From: Croceibacterium atlanticum
Lineage (GTDB): Bacteria; Pseudomonadota; Alphaproteobacteria; Sphingomonadales; Sphingomonadaceae
Direction: 5' to 3'
Length of the DNA: 64,000 nucleotides
Assembly: GCF_001008165.2 (NCBI RefSeq)
Contig: NZ_CP011452.2
Location: 124,001-188,000, forward strand
The translations under genes and the position numbers were made by a program. The notes under the pieces were generated by a model. It was given only the letters and a program-made list of their open reading frames with translations. It made no database searches and had not been told where the DNA came from. Positions 56,434 to 64,000 of this stretch are shown here, one piece after another. The first letter of the stretch is position 1; every line of letters starts with the position of its first letter.

Positions 56434-57069
56434 TCAGCTTTCGCGGGCCGCTTGGCAGAAGGCCCTGATCCTGTCCACGTCCTTCACGCCGGGTTCGCTT
56501 TCGACACCGGAAGAGGTGTCCACCAGAGAGGCGCCGGTCTGGCGGATTGCCTCTGCTACATTGTCAGGCGTGAGGCCGCCCGCAAGCCCCCACGGCATTT
56601 CGTGCCGGTGATGGGCGAGCAGCGACCAGTCGAGCGCCAGGCCGTTTCCGCCCGGCAGCTTGCCCGCCGCCGCGTCATAAAGCAGCCGATCCGCCGCGCC
56701 CCTGAATTTCAGCGCCCGTTCCAGCGAACCTTCATCCTTGACGCCGATCGCCTTCCAGATTTCCAGCGATGTATGCTGTTTGAGCACGGCCAGCCATTCG
56801 GCGGTTTCCTTGCCGTGAAACTGCACCACGTCGGGCTGCACGGCCTGCAATGCCTCCACCGTGGGCTGCGCCTCCATGCTGACCAGCAGCAGCACGGCCT
56901 TCACCCGTTCGGGAATGCGGCGGCGCAGCTGTGCGGCCTGTTCCAGCGAGACATGGCGCGGGCTGGGTTCGTAATGCACGAGGCCGATATGAGTCGCCCC
57001 TGCATCGACCGCCGCATCCACCGTTTCGGGCGTGGAAAGGCCGCAGATCTTGATCATCATTTCAGACAT
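56434..57069 (-). CDS. trpF: Phosphoribosylanthranilate isomerase
   Basis: TrpF performs the Amadori rearrangement of phosphoribosylanthranilate. The 211-residue beta/alpha barrel starts [11 protein letters not shown] with catalytic C9, and has [33 protein letters not shown] and the C-terminal phosphate-binding [28 protein letters not shown]. It heads the trpF-trpB-trpA-accD-folC string; the upstream trp genes (trpE, trpG, trpD, trpC) are not in this window. Confidence 0.94.
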   Translation of the reverse strand: MSEMMIKICGLSTPETVDAAVDAGATHIGLVHYEPSPRHVSLEQAAQLRRRIPERVKAVLLLVSMEAQPTVEALQAVQPDVVQFHGKETAEWLAVLKQHTSLEIWKAIGVKDEGSLERALKFRGAADRLLYDAAAGKLPGGNGLALDWSLLAHHRHEMPWGLAGGLTPDNVAEAIRQTGASLVDTSSGVESEPGVKDVDRIRAFCQAARES

Positions 57070-57107
57070 GTGGGCGCTCTAGGCAACTCGCCCGGCCGGA
57101 GAAAGTC

Positions 57108-57782
57108 CTAAAGCGTCGCCTCGATCGCGCGGGCGGCTTCCACGGGATCGTCGGCGCGGCTGATCGGGCGGCCGATCACCAATACGCTGGCGCCATCGTC
57201 ACGCGCCTGGCGAGGGGTGACGACACGTTTCTGATCGCCTGCCGCGCCGCCTGCCGGGCGCAGGCCGGGCACGACGAAGAACCCGTCCTTCCACTGGCGG
57301 CGAACTTCGGCGACTTCATGGCCCGAACACACGATACCATCCAGCCCGGCCTCTTCCGCCAGCCCGGCAAGGCGCATCACCTGATCGCGCGGCGTGCCGG
57401 AAACGCCTGCCCTGCCGAGATCCCGCTCATCCAGGCTGGTCAGCATGGTCACGGCCACCACCTTGGTTCCTGCGGCCGCGGCGGCCTTGGCATCTTCCAT
57501 CATTGCACGTCCGCCACTGGCATGGATCGTGACGATGGCGGGTTCCAGGACATGGATCGCCTGCATCGCGCCCGCCACCGTATTGGGGATGTCATGCAGT
57601 TTCAGGTCGAGGAAGATCGGCAGGCCGGTATGGGCCAGTTCATACACGCCGTGATGGCCGTGGGCGCAGAAGAATTCCAGCCCCAGCTTGATCCCCCCGA
57701 TATGCGCCTTGACCTTTTCGGCCAGCGCCCTGGCAGCATCGAGCCGGGGAAGGTCGAGCGCGAGATAGACCGGATTGCTCAT
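57108..57782 (-). CDS. pyrF: Orotidine 5'-phosphate decarboxylase
   Basis: PyrF makes UMP in pyrimidine synthesis. The 224-residue barrel starts MSNPVYLALDLPRLDAARALA and has the catalytic DLKLHDIPNT (D59, K61, D64), VTIHASGG, VTMLTSLDERDLG and PGLRPAGGAAGDQKRVVTPRQA. The longer frame includes 59 codons overlapping the LapA-domain gene; the ATG at 57780-57782, four bases overlapping that gene's stop, is preferred. Confidence 0.95.
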   Translation of the reverse strand: MSNPVYLALDLPRLDAARALAEKVKAHIGGIKLGLEFFCAHGHHGVYELAHTGLPIFLDLKLHDIPNTVAGAMQAIHVLEPAIVTIHASGGRAMMEDAKAAAAAGTKVVAVTMLTSLDERDLGRAGVSGTPRDQVMRLAGLAEEAGLDGIVCSGHEVAEVRRQWKDGFFVVPGLRPAGGAAGDQKRVVTPRQARDDGASVLVIGRPISRADDPVEAARAIEATL

Positions 57783-58126
57783 GGGCGCAGCTTGTCCGCT
57801 TCTTCTTCGCCCGCATGGGGCGTTGCCGTGACAGGAGCCTCTTCGATTTCCGGCGTGTGGGCCGGGGCAACCGGGGTGAGGGCCTGCGTGCGGGCCGCAT
57901 TCTCCAGCGAGGTGATACGCCGGCCCAAATGCCATTTTGTGCCGCGATGGAGCAGCCACATGGGGACAAGGCCGATCAGGAATGCGACTGCCACCAGCGC
58001 CGGAATCTTGGTTTCCAGAACCAGTCCTTCCCAGATCTTCACTTCGACCGGGGTCCAGTTGAAGATCGAGAAAATCAGCAGCGCGATCAGAAGCACCACC
58101 CAGACTATCGTGCGGATGATTTGCAT
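57779..58126 (-). CDS. LapA domain-containing membrane protein
   Basis: This 115-residue protein has two hydrophobic helices (IIRTIVWVVLLIALLIFSIFNW, about residues 3-24, and VAVAFLIGLVPMWLLHRG, about 44-62). FNWTPVEVKIWEGLVLETKIPA between them is the LapA pattern. A cytoplasmic tail follows with RITSLENAARTQ and then a Pro/Glu/Ala-rich end. In E. coli the LapA/LapB pair tunes lipopolysaccharide synthesis. No lapB-like TPR gene is visible nearby. It overlaps pyrF by four bases. Confidence 0.8.
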   Translation of the reverse strand: MQIIRTIVWVVLLIALLIFSIFNWTPVEVKIWEGLVLETKIPALVAVAFLIGLVPMWLLHRGTKWHLGRRITSLENAARTQALTPVAPAHTPEIEEAPVTATPHAGEEEADKLRP

Positions 58127-58189
58127 GGTCTTGCTCCTCCTACGCGTCGGTATCGGATGCTAGGGCGATAGGGCGCATATTGGAAGGCT

Positions 58190-59500
58190 TCAGCCGAAAA
58201 CCCGTTCGAAGATGTGATCCACCTGCTTGAAGTGGTAATCGAGGTTGAACTTGTCTTCCAGTTCGGCCTCGCTCATCGCGGCGGTCACTTCCGGATCCTG
58301 CTTCAGCAGTTCCAGCAGCGACAATGCGCCATCCGATTCCCACACCTTCATCGCGTTGCGTTGCACCAGGCGATAGGCGGTGTCGCGCGGCAGGCCGGCC
58401 TGGGTAAGCGCCAGCAGCACGCGCTGCGAATGTACGAGGCCGCCCATCCGGTCGAGATTTTTCTGCATCCGTTCGGGATAGACAATCAGCTTGTCCACCA
58501 CGCTGGTCAGCCGGGCGAGCGCGAAATCGAGCGTGATCGTGGCGTCCGGGCCGATGAAGCGTTCAACCGAGGAATGTGAAATGTCCCGTTCGTGCCACAG
58601 CGCCACATTTTCCAGCGCGGGGATGGCATAGGACCGGATCATCCGCGCCTGCCCGGTCAGGTTTTCCGTCAGCACCGGGTTGCGCTTGTGCGGCATGGCG
58701 CTGGAACCCTTCTGGCCGGGGGAGAAATATTCTTCCGCCTCCAGCACTTCGGTCCGCTGCAGATGGCGCACTTCCACCGCCAGCCGTTCGATCGAACTGG
58801 CGATGACGGCCAGCACGGAAAAATACATCGCATGGCGATCGCGCGGGATCACCTGCGTGGACACTGTTTCAGCGGACAGGCCCATCTGTTCCGCCACATA
58901 TTCTTCCACCGCAGGGTCGATATTGGCGAAAGTGCCGACAGCGCCAGAGATCGCGCAGGTGGCGATTTCTTCCCGCGCGGCAACCAGCCTTTTGCGGCAG
59001 CGGGCGAATTCGGCATAGGCCTGCGCCAGCTTGACGCCGAAGGTGGTCGGTTCGGCATGAATGCCGTGGCTGCGGCCGATCGTGGGAGTATATTTGTGCT
59101 CTTCCGCGCGGCGTTTGAGCGCGGCAAGCAATTCGTCCATGTCTTCCAGAAGGATGTCCGTCGCGCGGGCGAGCTGGACGGCCAGGGTTGTATCCAGCAC
59201 GTCGGAGCTGGTCATGCCCTGATGCATGAAGCGCGCTTCGGGGCCGACCTGTTCCGCCACCCAGTCGAGAAATGCGATCACATCGTGCTTGAGCACGGCT
59301 TCCTTCGCGTCGATCGCGGCGACATCGATCTTCGGATCGGTCTTCCACCAGTCCCACAGCGCCTTCGGCCCGCTTTCGGGCACTACGCCGAGTTCACCGA
59401 GCTTCTGCGTCGCATGGGCTTCGATCTCGAACCAGATGCGATATTTCGATTCCGGCTCCCAGATCGCGGTCATGGCGGGGCGGGCGTAACGGGGGACCAT
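58190..59500 (-). CDS. purB: Adenylosuccinate lyase
   Basis: PurB catalyses two steps of purine synthesis (SAICAR to AICAR, adenylosuccinate to AMP). The 436-residue protein starts MVPRYARPAMTAIWEPESKYRIW and has the superfamily signatures HQGMTSSDVLDT and the flexible loop QKGSSAMPHKRNPVLTEN, with catalytic serine SSAMPHK. It stands alone 63 bases upstream of the lapA-pyrF pair; no other pur genes are seen. Confidence 0.96.
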   Translation of the reverse strand: MVPRYARPAMTAIWEPESKYRIWFEIEAHATQKLGELGVVPESGPKALWDWWKTDPKIDVAAIDAKEAVLKHDVIAFLDWVAEQVGPEARFMHQGMTSSDVLDTTLAVQLARATDILLEDMDELLAALKRRAEEHKYTPTIGRSHGIHAEPTTFGVKLAQAYAEFARCRKRLVAAREEIATCAISGAVGTFANIDPAVEEYVAEQMGLSAETVSTQVIPRDRHAMYFSVLAVIASSIERLAVEVRHLQRTEVLEAEEYFSPGQKGSSAMPHKRNPVLTENLTGQARMIRSYAIPALENVALWHERDISHSSVERFIGPDATITLDFALARLTSVVDKLIVYPERMQKNLDRMGGLVHSQRVLLALTQAGLPRDTAYRLVQRNAMKVWESDGALSLLELLKQDPEVTAAMSEAELEDKFNLDYHFKQVDHIFERVFG

Positions 59501-59570
59501 TTCAAACTCCGAACGGCAGGCTGATATTTGCCGGCGTCGCTAGGCCCTTCATCCCGATCCTGCAATGCCG

Positions 59571-59609
59571 TAGAACGGGGCCGGGCGAGATTATGCCCGA
59601 CCGGCCCCG
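59571..59609 (-). terminator. Probable terminator of the copper-type TonB receptor
   Basis: On the minus strand CGGGGCCGG and CCGGCCCCG form a nine-pair stem with a 16-base loop, followed by TTCT. It lies seven bases after the receptor stop codon. Confidence 0.5.
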
Positions 59610-59616
59610 ATCGGTT

Positions 59617-61764
59617 TCAGAAGCTGGTGCTGAGCCCGATATTGATCGAACGGCCACGCCCCGGCACCGGCCGCAGCGCGCCAGTGGCCTTGAAGTCGCC
59701 GAGCGAAACCCCGCCGAGCGGGAGGTCGTAACCCTTGTCGAACAGGTTTTCCGCCTCGATGCTGAACCTTACGCCGGACAGCGTATAGGCAGCGCTGAGA
59801 TTGAACAGGGCGTAGGAATCGGTTGCCGGTTCGTTACGGGTCGTATCCACCCGCGTCTTTTCATCCACCCATTCGAATTCGGCGCCCAGTTCCAGATCTC
59901 CCTGGCGATGGGCGAGGGCAATGGTCGCGTTGAAGGGCATCTGGCGATAGACGGGGCCGCCATCGGTCAGATTATTGCCTTCCAGCCAGGCCAGGGTGGC
60001 AGACAGGCTGGTGGCATTGCCATCGCTGTCGCGCCACAATTCGGCTGCGCCAGAAACGTCCACGCCGTAGAATTCCGCCTTCTGATTGGCGAATTGCAGC
60101 TGCACGAAGCCCGTGGGCATTCCCATCATGTCGGTCAGATCCTGCAGGAAGGCCGCATCGATATAATCATCGACATGGGTGTAATAGGGCGCGATCCGCA
60201 GCTGCCAGCCCTGGGCCGACCCGCCGAGGGAGAGTGCGGCGCTGATCGTGTCGGCCCGTTCCGGATCCAGATCCGGATTGCCGACATAACCATTGCCGTC
60301 GCCATACCAGCCGATCATCCGGCTCGCCATCGATCCGCGGCCCCAGCTGTAACGCTCGTAAAGATTGGGCGAGCGGGCCTTGTGGGCATAGCCGAGTTCG
60401 ATCGAGGCGAGATCCGACAGGACGTAATTGAGCAGGATGGACCCGCTCCAATTATTGTCGGTCCGTTCGCGATCCGCGGCGTTGAAGGCGTTGGCGGCCA
60501 TCACATCCGCCATCTGCATCATGCCGGTGCCATAGGGCTGCACATCGCCCGTATCCATTTCCACCCGGTCAATGCGGATGCCGGCCACGCTGGAAAGCCT
60601 GCCGGACCACTGCGCTTCCCATTCGACATAGGCACCGATCCTGTCGCGCGTGCCTTCATTGATGTTCACGAAAGTGTCGGGCCCCATCATCATGTTGCCC
60701 GGCACTGGCGGCCAGTAATCGTCCAGCCATTGATGATGATATTCAGCGCCCAGCTTCAGCGTATCGCGAGAGGAGAGGGGCAGGGACAGTTTGGCCGCAC
60801 TGTCGAAACTGTGAACCTCGCTGTTCATCGGCATGGATCCGGGAAGCTTGTCTTCCAGGAAGTTCATCACGTGATCCGTGTCGCGATATGACGCTGTCAG
60901 GTCGATCTCGCCCCAGTCGTAACGCCCTTCATAGGCGCCGTTGATATACCAGGACTTGTTGGACACCATGTCCATATACTGGTTGGGGAAACCTTCATAC
61001 GGCGCGAAGTGATATCCGCCCTTCAGCTTCAGCAGTCCCGCGCCGGTCTGGTAGGCGAGAGCCAGTGCGTGATCGGTCTTGGCATATTCGGTGGAGCGGA
61101 CGAGCCCCTTGCTTCCGCCGCCATCATACTGGTCGGACTGGGTGTAGGACCCGGTATAGGTCGCGCTCAGTTTCTTCCCCGCCACGGTCAGTTTGAGCGC
61201 CCCGCCGAAACCGTCCCCGTTGGAACGGTAGAAGCTCGACACTTCTCCGGTCACCAGCAGGCTGTCGCTACTGCCGAACAGGGGCGGGGCCGATTCCACC
61301 GAAATGACACCGCCGATATTGTCACCGCCATGGCTGACCGGGGCGACGCCGGTCAGAACGCTGATCGAACCGATGCTTTGCGGGTCGGTGTAGGATAGCG
61401 GCGAATTCATGTCGTTCGGGCAGGCGATGTCGATCGTGACACCGTCAACCATGATGTTGACCCGCTGTTCGGACAGGCCGCGGATCGCCGGCATGGAGGA
61501 GAAGCCGCCGCCGGTCGCGGCGCTGACACCGGGCAGATCCGCCACGATGCTGGCCGTATCGCTGGTGCCCGCCTGCTTTTCGCTCAATGTGATCCGGTCG
61601 ATCCGGGTCCCGACGATGGGCGCATTGATGATGGCGTCGGAGCCAATGGAAAGCGTGCCGTCTTCCGTGCTGCTTTCCGGCGTTTCCTGCGCGGCCACCG
61701 CCAAAGGTGCGGAGCAGCAAGTGGCGACAAGGGCGGCGCGAAGGGAAATATGTCTTCTGGTCAT
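59617..61764 (-). CDS. Methionine-rich TonB-dependent receptor, probable copper uptake (OprC/NosA-like)
   Basis: This 715-residue receptor has a signal peptide (MTRRHISLRAALVATCC..., cleavage near residue 25), a plug domain (TASIVADLPGVSAATGG, PAIRGLSEQRVNIMVDGVTI, GSISVLTGVAPVSHGGDNIGGVISVES) and a barrel ending in INIGLSTSF. The barrel loops contain many methionines (GNMMMGPDT, GTGMMQMADVMA, LTDMMGMPTGF, GSMPMNSE), like copper-binding OprC/NosA receptors. The DUF2946 gene upstream fits the same pathway. The 120 codons before the chosen ATG (61762-61764) are overlapping noise. Confidence 0.85.
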   Translation of the reverse strand: MTRRHISLRAALVATCCSAPLAVAAQETPESSTEDGTLSIGSDAIINAPIVGTRIDRITLSEKQAGTSDTASIVADLPGVSAATGGGFSSMPAIRGLSEQRVNIMVDGVTIDIACPNDMNSPLSYTDPQSIGSISVLTGVAPVSHGGDNIGGVISVESAPPLFGSSDSLLVTGEVSSFYRSNGDGFGGALKLTVAGKKLSATYTGSYTQSDQYDGGGSKGLVRSTEYAKTDHALALAYQTGAGLLKLKGGYHFAPYEGFPNQYMDMVSNKSWYINGAYEGRYDWGEIDLTASYRDTDHVMNFLEDKLPGSMPMNSEVHSFDSAAKLSLPLSSRDTLKLGAEYHHQWLDDYWPPVPGNMMMGPDTFVNINEGTRDRIGAYVEWEAQWSGRLSSVAGIRIDRVEMDTGDVQPYGTGMMQMADVMAANAFNAADRERTDNNWSGSILLNYVLSDLASIELGYAHKARSPNLYERYSWGRGSMASRMIGWYGDGNGYVGNPDLDPERADTISAALSLGGSAQGWQLRIAPYYTHVDDYIDAAFLQDLTDMMGMPTGFVQLQFANQKAEFYGVDVSGAAELWRDSDGNATSLSATLAWLEGNNLTDGGPVYRQMPFNATIALAHRQGDLELGAEFEWVDEKTRVDTTRNEPATDSYALFNLSAAYTLSGVRFSIEAENLFDKGYDLPLGGVSLGDFKATGALRPVPGRGRSINIGLSTSF

Positions 61765-61952
61765 GTAAATTGTCCTGCTGGCCACCCTTGGCAGAGCGGC
61801 GCGGCCGGTCCGTTCGCGGATCCGGCGAATGCGTGGGTGCGCGCCGCGACGGCGCGCCTCCGGGCTGCGGGACAAGAGGATCGCACGGCCGCAAATGCCG
61901 CGCGTGATCGGGTTCGGATATGCAATCGGCCTTCGCCGCCGCGATCCCCCTG

Positions 61953-62426
61953 TCAGGCAGCGTGCGGCGGCCCTCTCAGCGGAGGCAGGGAATAGCGCCG
62001 CCTTTGCAGGACGGGGGCAATCAGCGGGGCGAAGCCCAGCGCGAGAATGAAGGCGAGCGCCAGAGCCAGCAGGAATGGATCTCCGCTGGCCATGCTGCTC
62101 AGCCCGATGGCGGAGAAGGCGCAATGATCATTGCCATGGCCGCCATCCTCCTGGCTGCCGATGGCATGGTTCCCATGCGTATCGGCCTTAACTGCATGGG
62201 CGGAGTGGGCATCGTGCCCGCCATGACCGGCATGAGCCATTGCAGCCGGTTCAGCCTGCAATGCACCGAAGGTCTGCCCGGCGCAGATCTGCAGGGTGAT
62301 CCCTCCGCCCGCCAGAGGCACGATCATGTAACCCATCGGGACCAGCAATTTCACGAACAGCGCAATGGCCACCAGCAGGGCGAACATGCGGTAATGCCGC
62401 AGAAAAGGCTGGCGGATGAACTGCAT
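61953..62426 (-). CDS. DUF2946 family protein, histidine-rich, probable copper link
   Basis: This 157-residue protein has a hydrophobic N-terminal segment (MFALLVAIALFVKLLVPMGYMI), then a strongly histidine-rich loop (AHAGHGGHDAHSAHAV, HGNHAIG, HGNDHCAF) and a C-terminal membrane helix (LLALALAFILALGFAPLIAPV). This matches DUF2946 proteins, which often sit beside TonB receptors for copper. The His-rich loop could bind copper in the periplasm. The TonB receptor follows 188 bases downstream on the same strand. Metal specificity is an inference. Confidence 0.78.
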   Translation of the reverse strand: MQFIRQPFLRHYRMFALLVAIALFVKLLVPMGYMIVPLAGGGITLQICAGQTFGALQAEPAAMAHAGHGGHDAHSAHAVKADTHGNHAIGSQEDGGHGNDHCAFSAIGLSSMASGDPFLLALALAFILALGFAPLIAPVLQRRRYSLPPLRGPPHAA

Positions 62427-62576
62427 GGAATGGAGCGTTTACGACGCGCGGCAGTGATTGTCATCCACCCGCGTTTCGATTTCCGGCCGCATCCGGCTAA
62501 ATCATTGCTTTCGCAATTACTGCGTGGTCTTATTCGTTCTTCCGTCGGCAACCGTTCGCGACGGGAAGGGGAATGA

Positions 62577-64000
62577 ATGAAAAGGATTGCCAGTTTTCTG
62601 GTCGGTAGCGCGCTTGTCTGCAGCGCGCCTGCTCTTGCCGGAGAGGAACCGATTTACGCGCCTGCCGGCGGTTGGGTGGACAAGGCAACGCTGCCGGCGG
62701 AAACTTCCGGCCCGCCGATCCTGCTGTTCGACGATCAGCGGCTGATCGAAGTGGGGCAGCTTTCTTCCTATATCGATCGCGCCATCCGGATCGACAATCC
62801 GCAAATGCTTTCCGCCGTGGGCACGCTTCAGGCGGCATGGCTGCCCGACAAGGGCGATCTGATCATCCACCGCATCGCGATCATCCGCGACGGGGAAGAA
62901 ATCGATGTGCTGGCGGACGGTACGAAGTTCGAAATACTCCGCCGGGAAAGGCAGCTGGAACAGCGCATGCTCGATGGGTCCTATACCGCCACGCTGGCGG
63001 TTCCGGGCCTGCGCGTGGGCGACATTCTGCGCCTGAGTTATACGGTCACCCTGTCCGACCAGGCGCTGGATGAAGAAGTGCAGGCCGTGGCACCATTGCC
63101 CTCCAAACCGTTTGAGGCGCAGCAGGCGCGCGTGCGCATGTCCTGGCCCGATGGCGCTCCGGTCGAATGGCGCCTGACCGGAGGAGACGTGCAGCCGGAA
63201 GTGACGCGGCACGATGGGCTTACCTCTGTCGAAATCGGCCTGCCGCTGGATGAGCGGGACGAAATGCCGGTGGATGCCCCGGTCCGTTATCGCATGGCGC
63301 CGATGCTGATGGCCGGCACGTTCGATAGCTGGGAAGAAGTCAGCTCGATCATGGCGCCCCTCTATTCGACGGAAGGCACGGTGAAACCGGGCGGGGCGAT
63401 TTCGCAGCAGGTTTCCGCGATAGAGGCCGCGCATGATGGCAAGCTGGAACGCGCCGTGGCGGCCCTGCGGCTGGTTCAGGACGAAATCGCCTATCTGCTC
63501 AATGGCATGGATGGCGGCAATTACATCCCGCAAAGCCCGGCGGAAACATGGGCCAAGCGTTTCGGTGACTGCAAGGCCAAGACGATGCTGTTGCTCGCCA
63601 TGCTGCGCGAGATGGGCATAGAGGCAGAACCGGTGGTGGTCGCCACGCAGACCGGGGACGTGGTGCCCGAAATGCTGCCCATGCCGGCAGCATTTGACCA
63701 TGTGATAGTCCATGCGGTGATAGACGGCACGGATTACTGGCTGGACGGTACCAGTAGCGGTGCCAGCATGGCAGTGGTGGAGGAAGTGCCCGCCTTCCAT
63801 GTCGCCCTGCCTCTGCGCGAAGGCGGTGCCGCGCTGGTGGAAATGGCGCAGCGCCCGCAACAGGCGTTCGACAGCGTCAACCGCGTCACCTTCGACAATC
63901 GGGCAGGAGTGGACCTGCCGCTACTCTATGACGCGGAATGGACGCTCAGCGGACCGGCTGCCGGCCCGATTCGCGGCCTGATCGGTCAGGCATCCGAAGA
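62577..64000 (+). CDS. DUF3857 / transglutaminase-like domain protein (3' end cut by window)
   Basis: The visible 474 residues begin with a signal peptide (MKRIASFLVGSALVCSAPALAG) after GGGAAGGGG. A DUF3857 beta-rich domain (about residues 70-260, LIIHRIAIIRDGEEIDVL) precedes a transglutaminase-like domain with the triad C332 (RFGDCKAKT), H375 (FDHVIVHAVI) and D390 (YWLDGTSS). Further sequence continues past base 64000, so the stop codon and C-terminal DUF2135-like parts are not visible. Such proteins are common in sphingomonads and are thought to act in the periplasm. It is divergent from the DUF2946 gene. Confidence 0.85.
   Translation, partial: MKRIASFLVGSALVCSAPALAGEEPIYAPAGGWVDKATLPAETSGPPILLFDDQRLIEVGQLSSYIDRAIRIDNPQMLSAVGTLQAAWLPDKGDLIIHRIAIIRDGEEIDVLADGTKFEILRRERQLEQRMLDGSYTATLAVPGLRVGDILRLSYTVTLSDQALDEEVQAVAPLPSKPFEAQQARVRMSWPDGAPVEWRLTGGDVQPEVTRHDGLTSVEIGLPLDERDEMPVDAPVRYRMAPMLMAGTFDSWEEVSSIMAPLYSTEGTVKPGGAISQQVSAIEAAHDGKLERAVAALRLVQDEIAYLLNGMDGGNYIPQSPAETWAKRFGDCKAKTMLLLAMLREMGIEAEPVVVATQTGDVVPEMLPMPAAFDHVIVHAVIDGTDYWLDGTSSGASMAVVEEVPAFHVALPLREGGAALVEMAQRPQQAFDSVNRVTFDNRAGVDLPLLYDAEWTLSGPAAGPIRGLIGQASE

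Overview
The window is a stretch of a GC-rich alphaproteobacterial chromosome, most likely from order Sphingomonadales (Erythrobacteraceae or Sphingomonadaceae; genus not determinable by eye). The evidence is the CckA and CpdR cell-cycle proteins, GTTC-N7-GTTC type LexA boxes, TonB-dependent receptors, a SapC protein, tandem DUF4139 proteins, and a trpF-trpB-trpA-accD-folC gene order. I see no rRNA operon, insertion sequence, prophage, integron or CRISPR array. Genes are tightly packed and no gene-free stretch exceeds about 290 bases.

Layout. 0.1-2.4 kb: azoreductase, divergent HxlR regulator, rlmN. 2.7-6.5 kb: a small outer-membrane barrel, a secreted protein, and a YqiJ-flotillin pair. 6.5-9.4 kb (minus): a slt-greB operon ending in two tiny genes, one of them a 59-residue DUF4169 protein. 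9.5-22.4 kb (plus): dapA, smpB, DUF2062, cckA, two DUF4139 proteins, recA with an SOS box, a methyltransferase and alaS. 22.4-28.8 kb: a small disordered protein, a CPA2 antiporter, putP, a GNAT-nitrilase fusion and icd. 29.1-37.3 kb: an accessory block with a serine hydrolase, an SCP2-like protein, a TonB-dependent receptor, a stand-alone adenylation enzyme, an ACP-thioesterase fusion and a flippase. 37.5-44.4 kb: tRNA-Val, cpdR, an N-formylglutamate amidohydrolase-like gene, a probable anti-Shine-Dalgarno sRNA, sapC, an FAD oxidoreductase and a DEAD-box helicase. 44.6-52.2 kb: a second CPA2 antiporter, uvrD with its own SOS box, rsmD-rluB and ampG. 52.2-59.5 kb (minus): folC, accD, trpA, trpB, trpF, pyrF, a LapA-domain protein and purB. 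59.6-64 kb: a methionine-rich TonB receptor with a histidine-rich DUF2946 gene, probably for copper, then a DUF3857/transglutaminase gene cut by the window edge.

How it fits together. Most of the window is housekeeping: translation quality control, tryptophan, purine, pyrimidine, folate and fatty-acid supply, SOS repair and cell-cycle phosphorelay. The part least explained by known pathways is 29.1-37.3 kb. It looks like a minimal carrier-protein pathway: activate an acid, load it on an ACP, release or transfer it, flip a product across the inner membrane, and take something up through the outer membrane. The adenylation enzyme appears to lack the aspartate that binds alpha-amino groups, which suggests a substrate other than a standard amino acid. 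The second most interesting item is the putative minus-strand sRNA near 39.6 kb.
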